Positions 43,717-52,842 of a stretch of 64,000 nucleotides of DNA are shown here, one piece after another. The DNA lies in NCBI RefSeq assembly GCF_923081025.1, contig NZ_CAKLPZ010000001.1:248001-312000 (forward strand), given 5' to 3'. The notes below the pieces were generated by a model, which was given only the letters and a program-made list of their open reading frames with translations, had not been told where the DNA came from and did not search any database. Position 1 is the stretch's first letter; the number at the start of each line of letters is the position of its first letter. The stretch is from Neolewinella maritima (GTDB taxonomy: Bacteria; Bacteroidota; Bacteroidia; Chitinophagales; Saprospiraceae). The position numbers were made by a program, and so were the translations under genes.

Positions 43717-44579
43717 AAGGAATCATTCTAGCCGGAGGGTCAGGCACACGACTCTATCCCATCACCAAGGCAGTCAGCAAGCAGTTGATGCCGGTGTACG
43801 ATAAGCCGATGATCTACTACCCACTGTCGATCCTGATGCTGGCGGGTATCCGGGAGATTTTACTGATCACTACACCGCACGATCGGGAAGCGTTCCAGGC
43901 GTTGCTGGGAGACGGCAATGAACTGGGGTGCAGCTTTGAATACGCGGTGCAGGAAAAACCTAATGGACTGGCTCAGGCTTTCGTTATCGGAGAAGGATTT
44001 ATCGGTGGGGACACCTGCGCGCTGATTCTGGGAGATAACATCTTTCACGGGACCGGCCTGGTGGACCTGCTGCGAATGAGCACGGATATCTCCCACGGTG
44101 CCCGGGTGTTTGCCTATCCGGTACTGAATCCAGAACGCTACGGTGTAGTTGAATTCGACGAGGATAATCGAGTGGTCAGTATTGAAGAGAAGCCCGCTAC
44201 TCCCCGTAGTAAATACGCCGTGCCCGGTCTGTACTTTTATGATGCGCGGGTAGTGGAGATCGCAAAGCAGATACGGCCCAGCTCGCGTGGGGAGTATGAG
44301 ATCACGGACTTGAACCGTTACTACCTAGAAGAAGGAACGTTAGACGTTGGCGTGATGGGCCGCGGGACGGCCTGGCTGGATACGGGGACCTTCGAGAGCC
44401 TGCATGACGCGGCGGAGTTCGTACGGGTGATCGAGAAGCGGCAGGACTACAAAATAGGCTGCATCGAGGAGGTGGCGTACCGTATGGGCTACATCAACCG
44501 GGAGCAGCTCATGCAAATAGCTGCGCCACTGCGAAAGAGCGGCTACGGCACTTATTTGGAAAATCTCATAGACAATTAA
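43713..44579 (+). CDS. rfbA: Glucose-1-phosphate thymidylyltransferase
   Basis: A 288-aa Rml[40 protein letters not shown] carries the nucleotide-binding signature with the catalytic Lys, plus [13 protein letters not shown] and [14 protein letters not shown]. It forms dTDP-glucose, the substrate for rfbB directly upstream. With rfbB here and rfbC 12 kb away, only rfbD is missing from a rhamnose route. Confidence 0.96.
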   Translation: MKGIILAGGSGTRLYPITKAVSKQLMPVYDKPMIYYPLSILMLAGIREILLITTPHDREAFQALLGDGNELGCSFEYAVQEKPNGLAQAFVIGEGFIGGDTCALILGDNIFHGTGLVDLLRMSTDISHGARVFAYPVLNPERYGVVEFDEDNRVVSIEEKPATPRSKYAVPGLYFYDARVVEIAKQIRPSSRGEYEITDLNRYYLEEGTLDVGVMGRGTAWLDTGTFESLHDAAEFVRVIEKRQDYKIGCIEEVAYRMGYINREQLMQIAAPLRKSGYGTYLENLIDN

Positions 44580-44582
44580 AGT

Positions 44583-46376
44583 GTGTTAGAACGGCTAAAG
44601 AGACTACTCCCCCTGGGGTATTTCAACTTTTTCTATAGCTACTTGGGGGTCAGTGTGCACATTGCGCTGGCCACTAGTATGCTTGTCGCTATCCTGGATG
44701 GATTAGGGTTGACGATGTTTCTTCCTCTGATGCAGGCGGTGGACGGTGGCAGCACACCCAACAAGGGCGAAATGGGGGATATGCGCGTCGTGATCGATGC
44801 GATGGAGACGATAGGTTTGACACCAAATCTGGTGACAGTGCTCATCATGATGCTTGTCTTTTTTCTTCTTAAGGGAGTAGCGAAGTTTGGGATGGAGTAT
44901 TACCGGGTAGTGCTGCAACAGCGGTTCGCTAACAAGATGCGGCTGGACAATATGCGCCTCCTGGCGGGGTATAGCTACAGTGAATTCTCCCGAGCGGACT
45001 CCGGTAAGATTCAGAACACTTTTAGCGGAGAAATCTCGCGCATCAACAGTGCTTACCGGCAGTACTTTTTGATGCTCCAGTACTTGATCATGACGGTGGT
45101 GTATGTCGTGCTGGCTTACGTTTCGAACCCCAAATTTGCCATCATTGTAGCTGTGGGTGGTGCACTGTCCAATCTGGTGTTTAGTCAGATCTATTCGACC
45201 ACCAAGACAGCATCCCGTAAGGTATCAAAGGAGATGAACGTCTTTCAGGGCTTTCTGATTGAGAGTGTCTCTTCCTTCAAATTTCTGAAAGCCACCGATC
45301 TAATCAGCAAGTACAAACAGAAGATCGATCAATCGATTGTGGATGTGGAGTACCAGCAGCGTCGGATCGGCGTGATGACGGGTATCGCCTCCGCTGCGCG
45401 CGAACCACTTATCATCATAGTAGTGGTAGCCGCCATCCTAATTCAAGTGCTATATTTTCAAGAAAGCCTCGGGCTAATCATTCTTAGTTTACTTTTCTTT
45501 TATCGGGCACTCACGTATCTGGTGATTATGCAAAGCTCCTATAATGCATTTCTCGCCGTAGAGGGCTCCATCCAAAACATGAAGGAGTTTACTCACGAAA
45601 TGGAAGAAAGTCAGGAGGAAGAGGGTGAAATACCCTTCAATGGGTTGCAGCAGGGTTACTCCGTTGAAAAACTCAGTTACTCATACCCAGAAACCCAGGT
45701 GCTGAGCGAGTTAACGTTTGAAGTACGCCGTTTTGAAACAGTTGGTATTGTAGGTGAAAGTGGTACAGGTAAGACTACACTAGTTAATCTACTTTGTGGG
45801 TTACTCCCTGTTGACAAAGGGATGATCTTTGTTGACGGAACCGACATCGCGGATTTAGAGAAACACAGTTTCCGCCGGTCCATAGGATACGTCACACAGG
45901 AGGCGCAGGTGTTTGCTGACACCGTCAAGAACAATGTGAGTTTCTGGGACGCTGATACTGGTGTGAAGGATGAGAAAGTGTGGCAAGCACTGCGCCTAGC
46001 TCATGCAGACACCTTTGTCCAAGAGCTACCTCAGGGGCTAGACACGATCATCGGCATCAATGGGGTAAACCTTAGCGGAGGCCAACGGCAGCGACTATCC
46101 ATCGCCCGAGAGCTCTATCGGAATGTGGATATTCTGATTTTGGACGAAGCCACCTCTGCATTAGATTCACAGAGTGAATTGCTAATTCAGGAAAATATTG
46201 ATAGCCTCTCGGGAAGCCTAACGATCATAGTTATAGCACACCGGTTGTCCACTATTCGCAACGCGGACAAGATCGTCTTCCTTAAACAAGGTGGAGCATA
46301 CGATATAGGTACTTTCTCCTCTTTACAGCATAGTTCGGCAAATTTCCGAAAAATGGTCGATTTACAGACTGTATAG
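44583..46376 (+). CDS. ABC-type exporter (fused membrane and ATPase domains)
   Basis: A 597-aa MsbA/PglK-like half-transporter. Residues about 1-330 hold six membrane helices; the ATPase part has Walker A GESGTGKTTLVNLL near 393, signature NLSGGQRQRLSIAREL, Walker B VDILILDEATSALDS and the His switch IAHRLSTI. Single-gene exporters of this kind flip lipid-linked oligosaccharides. It starts with GTG 44583, 3 bp after rfbA. No Wzx or Wzy protein is seen in the window, so it may be the flippase of this locus. Confidence 0.9.
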   Translation: MLERLKRLLPLGYFNFFYSYLGVSVHIALATSMLVAILDGLGLTMFLPLMQAVDGGSTPNKGEMGDMRVVIDAMETIGLTPNLVTVLIMMLVFFLLKGVAKFGMEYYRVVLQQRFANKMRLDNMRLLAGYSYSEFSRADSGKIQNTFSGEISRINSAYRQYFLMLQYLIMTVVYVVLAYVSNPKFAIIVAVGGALSNLVFSQIYSTTKTASRKVSKEMNVFQGFLIESVSSFKFLKATDLISKYKQKIDQSIVDVEYQQRRIGVMTGIASAAREPLIIIVVVAAILIQVLYFQESLGLIILSLLFFYRALTYLVIMQSSYNAFLAVEGSIQNMKEFTHEMEESQEEEGEIPFNGLQQGYSVEKLSYSYPETQVLSELTFEVRRFETVGIVGESGTGKTTLVNLLCGLLPVDKGMIFVDGTDIADLEKHSFRRSIGYVTQEAQVFADTVKNNVSFWDADTGVKDEKVWQALRLAHADTFVQELPQGLDTIIGINGVNLSGGQRQRLSIARELYRNVDILILDEATSALDSQSELLIQENIDSLSGSLTIIVIAHRLSTIRNADKIVFLKQGGAYDIGTFSSLQHSSANFRKMVDLQTV

Positions 46377-46418
46377 TGCTATTATCTTTTACTTCTCTCA
46401 TCATTCACACAAGCAAGT

Positions 46419-47765
46419 ATGTCTACAGCCACTTTAAACAACGTATCAACCACCATAGATGCAAAACGGGAGTTAAGCGCCTATCGCAAGAAGAAGCAGT
46501 CCATTTCGGTGGTCGGCCTCGGGTACGTCGGTCTTCCGCTCGCCCTGGAATTAGCAAAAAAATTTAAGGTTATTGGGTTCGACATCAGTGCTCCCCGGGT
46601 GGAGATGATGCGCAACCAGCAGGATCCTAGCGAAGAACTCGAAGCGGCTGCTTTCGAAGGAAAGGACATCACCTTCACCGCAGACCCACAGGAGCTCGGG
46701 GGGGCTTCCTTCCATATAGTGGCCGTACCTACCCCGGTCGACGAAAGTCGTACCCCCAACCTCAAGCCATTACTCGGTGCTAGCCGCTCCGTCGGCAAGG
46801 TGCTTAAGAAGGGGGACATCGTTGTTTTCGAATCCACCGTCTATCCGGGTTGTACGGAAGAAGACTGCGTACCTATCCTGGAGGCGGAAAGCGGCCTTAC
46901 CTTCGGCGAGGACTTTACCGTCGGCTACTCTCCCGAGCGGATAAATCCGGGTGACAAGGAACATACGGTCGACAAAATTCTAAAGATCGTAAGCGGCAGT
47001 GACCCTGAAACCCTACAGATCGTCGCCGGTATCTACGGTGATATCATTACGGCAGGTATTTACGAAGCAGCCAGTATCAAAGTGGCTGAAGCAGCCAAGG
47101 TGATTGAAAACAGCCAACGCGACGTCAACATTAGTTTCGTCAACGAGCTGAGCATCATCTTCCGCCGGATGGGCATCGATACCCAGGATGTGCTGGAGGC
47201 AGCCGGTACGAAGTGGAATTTCTTGCCCTTTCGCCCTGGGCTAGTCGGTGGTCACTGCATCAGTGTTGATCCCTACTACCTACTTCATAAAAGTGTGAAG
47301 ATGGGCTATGACCCACTGGTGATCGCAAGTGGGCGCAGGATCAACGATAGAATGCCGGCCTTTATCGCCAAAGAACTGGTGCAAGCGCTTCTTAAAGAAA
47401 ACAAGAACCCCAAGCAGAGTAAAGTACTGGTACTGGGCGTGACCTTCAAAGAAAACGTAGCCGATATTCGTAATTCGAAGGTAGTAGATGTAGTACGGGA
47501 ACTTATGGACTTTGGCGTCAACGTCCAGCTCTATGACCCCTACGCTAGCCCCAATGAGATCGCGCACGAGTACAAGTTGGCGATGATTGAGGAGATCGGT
47601 CAACAGTACGACGCGGTCGTAGTGGCCGTGGCCCACCAGGAGTTCAGGTCGTTCACGCTTGATAAGTTCCGCGAACTCAGTAAAGACCGGCTACTTTTGT
47701 TTGACCTCAAGGGGCTGTACGATCGTAATCAACTGCAAGAGGGCGAAACCATCTGGCGGCTATAA
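46419..47765 (+). CDS. UDP-N-acetylhexosamine dehydrogenase (TviB/WbpA-like)
   Basis: A 448-aa UDP-sugar dehydrogenase. VVGLGYVGLPLALELAKKFKVIGFDI is the NAD fold; PGLVGGHCISVDPYYLLHKS contains the catalytic Cys, and LVLGVTFKENVADIRNSKVVDVV the C-terminal fold. The closest pattern is the TviB group, which oxidises UDP-GalNAc or UDP-GlcNAc to the uronic acid, rather than UDP-glucose dehydrogenase. Which sugar is used cannot be settled from sequence. The following epimerase fits production of aminouronic or uronic acids for the polymer. Confidence 0.88.
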   Translation: MSTATLNNVSTTIDAKRELSAYRKKKQSISVVGLGYVGLPLALELAKKFKVIGFDISAPRVEMMRNQQDPSEELEAAAFEGKDITFTADPQELGGASFHIVAVPTPVDESRTPNLKPLLGASRSVGKVLKKGDIVVFESTVYPGCTEEDCVPILEAESGLTFGEDFTVGYSPERINPGDKEHTVDKILKIVSGSDPETLQIVAGIYGDIITAGIYEAASIKVAEAAKVIENSQRDVNISFVNELSIIFRRMGIDTQDVLEAAGTKWNFLPFRPGLVGGHCISVDPYYLLHKSVKMGYDPLVIASGRRINDRMPAFIAKELVQALLKENKNPKQSKVLVLGVTFKENVADIRNSKVVDVVRELMDFGVNVQLYDPYASPNEIAHEYKLAMIEEIGQQYDAVVVAVAHQEFRSFTLDKFRELSKDRLLLFDLKGLYDRNQLQEGETIWRL

Positions 47766-47794
47766 ATTAATTAGTCTCTCATAAATACTTATCC

Positions 47795-48883
47795 ATGATT
47801 CTGATTACTGGAACCGCCGGCTTTATCGGCTTCCACCTCGCACAGCGGCTTTTGGCTGATGGCGAAGCGGTGGTAGGTCTAGACATCGTCAATGACTACT
47901 ATGATGTCAATGTCAAATATAGTCGACTAGCCGAAGCGGGTATCGACAAAGCAAAGATCACCTACAATCAGTTGGTCCAGAGTAGTACACAGACCAACTA
48001 CCGCTTCGTGCAACTCGACATGACGGACCGCGAGGGCCTAAATGCCCTTTTCGCTGCTGAACAGTTCAGCACGGTAGTTAACCTGGCCGCCCAGGCTGGC
48101 GTCCGCTACAGTCTGATCAACCCGCAGGCCTACATCGACAGCAACATCATCGGCTTCACCAACATCCTAGAGGCCTGTCGCCATCATGGGGTCAAACACC
48201 TAGCGTACGCTTCTAGCTCTAGTGTATATGGCTTAAATGAGAAGATGCCCTTGTCGACCAGCGATAATGTCGATCACCCCATCTCGTTGTACGCTGCCAG
48301 TAAGAAGAGCAATGAGCTCATGGCGCACACCTACAGTCACCTGTTCGGCTTAGCTACCACGGGGCTGCGCTTCTTCACGGTCTACGGCCCGTGGGGGCGC
48401 CCCGATATGGCCCTGTTTCTGTTTACCGAAGCCATTCTGAAGGGCGAACCCATCAAGGTATTTAACCACGGCAACATGGTGCGCGATTTCACCTACGTAG
48501 ACGATATTGTAGAGGGCATCACCCGGGTGATCGCTCATCCACCTCAGGGCAATAAAGACTGGACCGGTCAGCACCCAGACCCTTCTACCTCCAAAGCACC
48601 GTATAAAGTGTACAATATTGGTAACAACGATCCTGTAAAGCTGATGGATTTTATCACCGCTATCGAAGAGGAACTCGGGCAGCCCGCCGAGAAGATCATG
48701 ATGGACCTACAACCCGGTGACGTGCCCGCCACTTATGCGAATGTACAGGATCTCATGCAGGACCTTGGATACAAACCGGAAACACCGATCCGTGACGGTA
48801 TCCGCTCCTTTCTCAACTGGTACCGAGCGTACTACGGCTATACGGGCGCGAAGGCAGGTGCAATACAAACTGAGCAAAACTGA
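47795..48883 (+). CDS. UDP-glucuronate 4-epimerase-like SDR
   Basis: A 362-aa extended SDR: ITGTAGFIGFHLAQRLLADGEAVVGLDIVNDYYDVNVKYSRL, NLAAQAGVRYSLINPQAYIDSNIIGFTNILEACR, YASSSSVYG and SLYAASKKSNELMAHTYSHLFGLATTGLRFFTVYGPWGRPDMALF. These match CapI/GAE-type epimerases that convert UDP-GlcA to UDP-GalA. It could equally act on the aminouronic acid made by the preceding enzyme. Its stop shares one base with the next start. Confidence 0.9.
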   Translation: MILITGTAGFIGFHLAQRLLADGEAVVGLDIVNDYYDVNVKYSRLAEAGIDKAKITYNQLVQSSTQTNYRFVQLDMTDREGLNALFAAEQFSTVVNLAAQAGVRYSLINPQAYIDSNIIGFTNILEACRHHGVKHLAYASSSSVYGLNEKMPLSTSDNVDHPISLYAASKKSNELMAHTYSHLFGLATTGLRFFTVYGPWGRPDMALFLFTEAILKGEPIKVFNHGNMVRDFTYVDDIVEGITRVIAHPPQGNKDWTGQHPDPSTSKAPYKVYNIGNNDPVKLMDFITAIEEELGQPAEKIMMDLQPGDVPATYANVQDLMQDLGYKPETPIRDGIRSFLNWYRAYYGYTGAKAGAIQTEQN

Positions 48884-49620
48884 TGTTTGAGTTTTTGCGT
48901 CGCGGTAAGTCGTTGGACGGACTGGGTTTTCTCCAGGCTGATATGCACGCACACTGGCTGCCGGGCATCGATGATGGGGCTGCCACGCTGAATGATAGTG
49001 TGGCCATAATCCGTGATTTAGTAGACTTAGGGTACCAACAGCTCTATGCTACACCTCACGTTATGGCCGATCTGTACCCAAATTCTAGCGCAACTATCCT
49101 AGCCGCTCTGGAGACCGTCCGTGAAGCTGCGCAGAATCAAGGCATCACGGTACCCCTAGGTACCGCTGCGGAATATCTGCTGGATGAAGGCTTCTTACAA
49201 CGTCTGGAACAGGATGACCTGCTCACCTTGCCGGGCAACTACTTGCTCGTGGAAATGAGCTTTGTTTCCGCACCTCCTGACGTGCATGAATTATTCTTCA
49301 AAATGCAGATGAAGGGTTACCGTCCCATTTTAGCTCACCCCGAACGGTACCGGTACTATCATACTACCTTCGATCAGTATCGCTTTCTTCACGAGCGAGG
49401 CGCCCTGTTCCAGGTGAACCTACTTTCGCTGAACGGGCACTACGGTAAATCCGTCCAGCAGATTGCATGGAAGCTGGTTGACGAGGGGCTAGTGAGCATG
49501 TTTGGGACTGATGCTCACCACCGGGCACATACCAAGGAGTTGCGTCAATTGCTGGGCAACCGTAGATTTGCTGCTTTGTCGAAGCAACAGGACTGGCTAA
49601 ATCACCACCTTATTAAGTGA
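48883..49620 (+). CDS. CpsB/CapC-type tyrosine phosphatase (PHP fold)
   Basis: A 245-aa PHP-family protein: ADMHAHWLPGIDDGAATLNDS (metal ligands His22, His24, Asp30), YATPHVMADLYPN, ILAHPERYRYY and FGTDAHHRA near residue 207. In Gram-positive capsule systems this enzyme dephosphorylates the tyrosine kinase that controls chain length. Here it lies two genes before a Wzc-like kinase, in place of the low-molecular-weight Wzb phosphatase usual in proteobacteria. Confidence 0.92.
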   Translation: MFEFLRRGKSLDGLGFLQADMHAHWLPGIDDGAATLNDSVAIIRDLVDLGYQQLYATPHVMADLYPNSSATILAALETVREAAQNQGITVPLGTAAEYLLDEGFLQRLEQDDLLTLPGNYLLVEMSFVSAPPDVHELFFKMQMKGYRPILAHPERYRYYHTTFDQYRFLHERGALFQVNLLSLNGHYGKSVQQIAWKLVDEGLVSMFGTDAHHRAHTKELRQLLGNRRFAALSKQQDWLNHHLIK

Positions 49621-49627
49621 TACGTAT

Positions 49628-50431
49628 ATGAACAGCACTTTCGGGATTGTACTATCCTTCCTTTGCCTCGCGCTGGCCTCGTCCTGCGTATCGTATCAGG
49701 AACTCGTAAATTTCGAGGGGGAAGATCTGACGACCATCAGCCCGGAAATGATCGATAACAATTATGATTTAACGGTCCAACCCGAAGATTTGTTGAAAAT
49801 TGACGTAAGTAGTCTTAATCCAGATGCTGCGCTACCCTTCAATATTGTGCCCCAGAATACCCAAATGGGCCAGCAGGGAGCGGGTGGCGGTAACGGTTCT
49901 TCCGTGCTGGAGCTTACCACTGGCTACTTCGTCGACCGCGCTGGCTATATCGATTTTCCGGTTCTTGGGGCCATTCAGGTAGAAGGCCTCACCCTTACGC
50001 AGGTAAAGGATAGGATAGTAGATAGGTTGGAGAACGGGTACCTCAAGCAACCGGTCATCAACATCCGTTACCTGAACTTCAAAATCACAATCTTAGGCGC
50101 AGTCACGAATCCCGGAACCGTGCGTTTGTCTAACAAACGGATCACCGTTTTAGAAGCACTTGGAATGGCAGGGGATCTAACTAATTACGCTAATCGCAAC
50201 AACATCCTGGTCATTCGGGAAGAAGATGGACAACGCACCTTCACGTACCTGGACTTACAGTCCAGCGAGGTGTTTTCCTCTGATTATTTCTATCTACAGC
50301 AGAATGATGTAATCTACGTGCAGCCCATCCGGGCGGTAGTCGCTACGGTTGCCGATCCCGGGCAGCGTATAGTCCAATATGTATCCGCCGGTCTGGCCTT
50401 GATCTCCATTTTCGTTGCTTTCACCCGGTAA
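49628..50431 (+). CDS. Polysaccharide export lipoprotein, Wza-like
   Basis: A 267-aa outer-membrane lipoprotein (LALASSC, Cys20). The Poly_export domain is seen in YDLTVQPEDLLKIDVSSLNPDA and the SLBB-like parts in GYIDFPVLGAIQVEGLTLTQVKDRIVDRL and ITILGAVTNPGTVRLSNKRITVLEALGMAG. A C-terminal hydrophobic helix (IVQYVSAGLALISIFVAF) would form the outer-membrane span. It exports the polymer together with the Wzc-like protein encoded next. Confidence 0.92.
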   Translation: MNSTFGIVLSFLCLALASSCVSYQELVNFEGEDLTTISPEMIDNNYDLTVQPEDLLKIDVSSLNPDAALPFNIVPQNTQMGQQGAGGGNGSSVLELTTGYFVDRAGYIDFPVLGAIQVEGLTLTQVKDRIVDRLENGYLKQPVINIRYLNFKITILGAVTNPGTVRLSNKRITVLEALGMAGDLTNYANRNNILVIREEDGQRTFTYLDLQSSEVFSSDYFYLQQNDVIYVQPIRAVVATVADPGQRIVQYVSAGLALISIFVAFTR

Positions 50432-50457
50432 GCAACTAAGCTATAATTTCGACTCGA

Positions 50458-52842
50458 TTGGAACTACTTAACCCTACCTCTGTAGACCAGACTGCCGCTG
50501 CAGAGCTACCAAAAGTGGCTGCAGCAGGCAGTACTAGTTTGGACGTCAAGGCAGTTCTAGGTCGAGCGATCCGTCAGTGGTACCTATTTCTGCTTTTCCC
50601 TCTGTTGACGTTCTCACTGGGCTATGCGTACCTGCGTTATGAGGTGCCCGAATTTGAAGTGAAAGGAACGATACTCATTAAGGAGAGTCCGGAAGATCGC
50701 GCACTGTCTCAAGCCGTAGGTGATGTCGGGGGGGTATTTGTAGAAAACAACGCTACGAATCTGATCAACCAGATCGAGATTTTGAAGTCATTCGCCATCA
50801 TGCGGGCGGCGGTGGATACGCTGGGACTGGAGGTCAGCTATCTATCCATGGGGAACGTAAAAAATACGAACCTTTACGACCTAGCGGAAAGACCCTTCCT
50901 ACTATCCTCTTACCAAAGTGATGGTCAGCGTTTGTACAACAAACCCCTTTTCATTGCGCTAAATGATGACCGGCAGTCCTATGCTGTATCCTTTGAGGAC
51001 GAGGAAAAGATTATAGGGCGGTTTGGTCAGTCCTTGGTGCTGCCATACGGCACCATCACGCTCGAACGCAACTCGGACTACGTAGGCAGTCGTGCTTCCA
51101 TGAGTATCGTAGTCCAGGATCCGGTTAGTGTAGCTAAGAATTACGGCAAGCGACTTAAAATAAATACGCTGCGTAGTTCGGAGCTGTTAGAGATCAGTCT
51201 GCAGGACGTCGTACCTGAGCGGGCCATCGATTTCATCACGACCATCATTCAGGTATACAATACGTTCACTATCCTTGAGCAAAAGGAGATTGCCTTGCGG
51301 ACAACAGAATTCGTAAACGACCGACTTGATTATCTGCAACAAGAACTTAACGAAGTGGAAGTCGCTGCGGAGGACTACATCATCAATAATGATATTGTAG
51401 GCGGCACGGATCGCGAACTGGAAACGGCCTTTACCCAACTTACCGAGAATGAGCGGCAAATTATCGAACTTTCTATCACTCAGGAGGCAATCAGCCGCCT
51501 TCGGGGTGTGCTTAGCGGAAATTCTACGGATTCACTAAGGTATCTTCCTTATACCGTGGAATTAGCAAATCTTGACCTAGGTCCAGTGCTTGAACAGTAC
51601 AATCGTCTGCTTCTGGAGCGCGAACAATTATTACAATCCGCGAAGTCAGATAATCCGGCCTTGATCCCAATTAATGAGAGTTTATTAGAGGTGAGACAGA
51701 CGGTCGCCGATGTGTTGAAGGAAGCTACTGAGGATATCAATAGCAATATAGCCGCACTAAAGGCTACTAACGAGACAGTGTTTACCAGTATCAAACGTAT
51801 TCCGGGCAAACAGCGTGGACTCATGGCGCTGGAGCGGCAACAGTCTATCCGGGAGCAACTCTATCTTTTCTTGTTACAGCGCAGAGAAGAATCTGCGCTT
51901 TCCTCCGCCGCGGCGGTTGAAAACATCCGGGTGTTCGAAGCACCGATGCAGGGAGGAAGTACATCCTCCGGGCCAGTACCAGTTTATAGTATAGCTCTGT
52001 TGATGGGCTTGTTACTGCCCCTGGGGTGGGTTACCCTGCAGGAGTTCATGGATGATACCATCAAGAGTCCCGATAAGCTCAAAGAGTTGTCTTTGGCTCC
52101 TCTACTGGGTACAATCGCTTTCGAAACTGCGCAGAATCGCATTGTAGTGGACGCAAGTAGTCGTACTCCCATCGCTGAGATGTTTCGGATGTTACGTACC
52201 AACTTGCAGTTCGTGGGGGCCGGCAAGAACCAACAGATCATCCTGGTAACCTCCAGCGTGGGGGGGGAAGGCAAGACCTTTATCTGTCTTAACCTGAGTA
52301 TGAGCTTAGCTATTTCCGGTAAGCGGGTATTGGTGATTGGCATGGACCTACGCAAGCCTAAACTAGGTAAGTACATCACCAATGATGAGAACTACCAACA
52401 TGATGGCCTGACGAATTACCTGACGGGAGGAGCCCAACTAGAAGATATCATTCAACCATATCCGGAACAGTCCAACCTGCACTTCATTTCAAGCGGCGTG
52501 GTGCCCCCTAATCCGGCTGAATTGCTAATGCTGCCTAAGCTGACCGATCTACTTAGCGAGCTACGGGAAAGATACGATTATATTCTAATCGATCTACCGC
52601 CAGTAGGGTTGGTTACTGACGCACTACTGCTTAGAAATCAGGTAGACCTGTCGGTGTATGTCACCCGTTTTGGAGAGACGAAGCAGGGCCAGATAGCCAT
52701 TGTAAACGACCTGTATGCCGCTAAGAAACTACCCAATCTCTCCTTAGTACTCAACGGGGTGAAGAGTGGACGGGGCTATGGCTACGGTTATGGCTATGGC
52801 TACGGTTATGGGTACGGTTATGGATATTATAGTGAGTCGTAA
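50458..52842 (+). CDS. Wzc-like polysaccharide co-polymerase and tyrosine autokinase with Gly-Tyr tail
   Basis: A 794-aa inner-membrane protein. Wzz-type parts: helix 1 near residues 40-58, a long periplasmic coiled region, helix 2 near 510-530. The BY-kinase domain has Walker A SSVGGEGKTF near 598, Walker A' VLVIGMDLRKPKLG and Walker B YDYILIDLPP. The C-terminus is a regular run of Gly-Tyr pairs (ten) ending YYSES, expected to be the autophosphorylated tyrosine cluster. It starts at TTG 50458, 26 bp after wza. The Tyr tail DNA overlaps the start of the next gene. Confidence 0.92.
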   Translation: MELLNPTSVDQTAAAELPKVAAAGSTSLDVKAVLGRAIRQWYLFLLFPLLTFSLGYAYLRYEVPEFEVKGTILIKESPEDRALSQAVGDVGGVFVENNATNLINQIEILKSFAIMRAAVDTLGLEVSYLSMGNVKNTNLYDLAERPFLLSSYQSDGQRLYNKPLFIALNDDRQSYAVSFEDEEKIIGRFGQSLVLPYGTITLERNSDYVGSRASMSIVVQDPVSVAKNYGKRLKINTLRSSELLEISLQDVVPERAIDFITTIIQVYNTFTILEQKEIALRTTEFVNDRLDYLQQELNEVEVAAEDYIINNDIVGGTDRELETAFTQLTENERQIIELSITQEAISRLRGVLSGNSTDSLRYLPYTVELANLDLGPVLEQYNRLLLEREQLLQSAKSDNPALIPINESLLEVRQTVADVLKEATEDINSNIAALKATNETVFTSIKRIPGKQRGLMALERQQSIREQLYLFLLQRREESALSSAAAVENIRVFEAPMQGGSTSSGPVPVYSIALLMGLLLPLGWVTLQEFMDDTIKSPDKLKELSLAPLLGTIAFETAQNRIVVDASSRTPIAEMFRMLRTNLQFVGAGKNQQIILVTSSVGGEGKTFICLNLSMSLAISGKRVLVIGMDLRKPKLGKYITNDENYQHDGLTNYLTGGAQLEDIIQPYPEQSNLHFISSGVVPPNPAELLMLPKLTDLLSELRERYDYILIDLPPVGLVTDALLLRNQVDLSVYVTRFGETKQGQIAIVNDLYAAKKLPNLSLVLNGVKSGRGYGYGYGYGYGYGYGYGYYSES

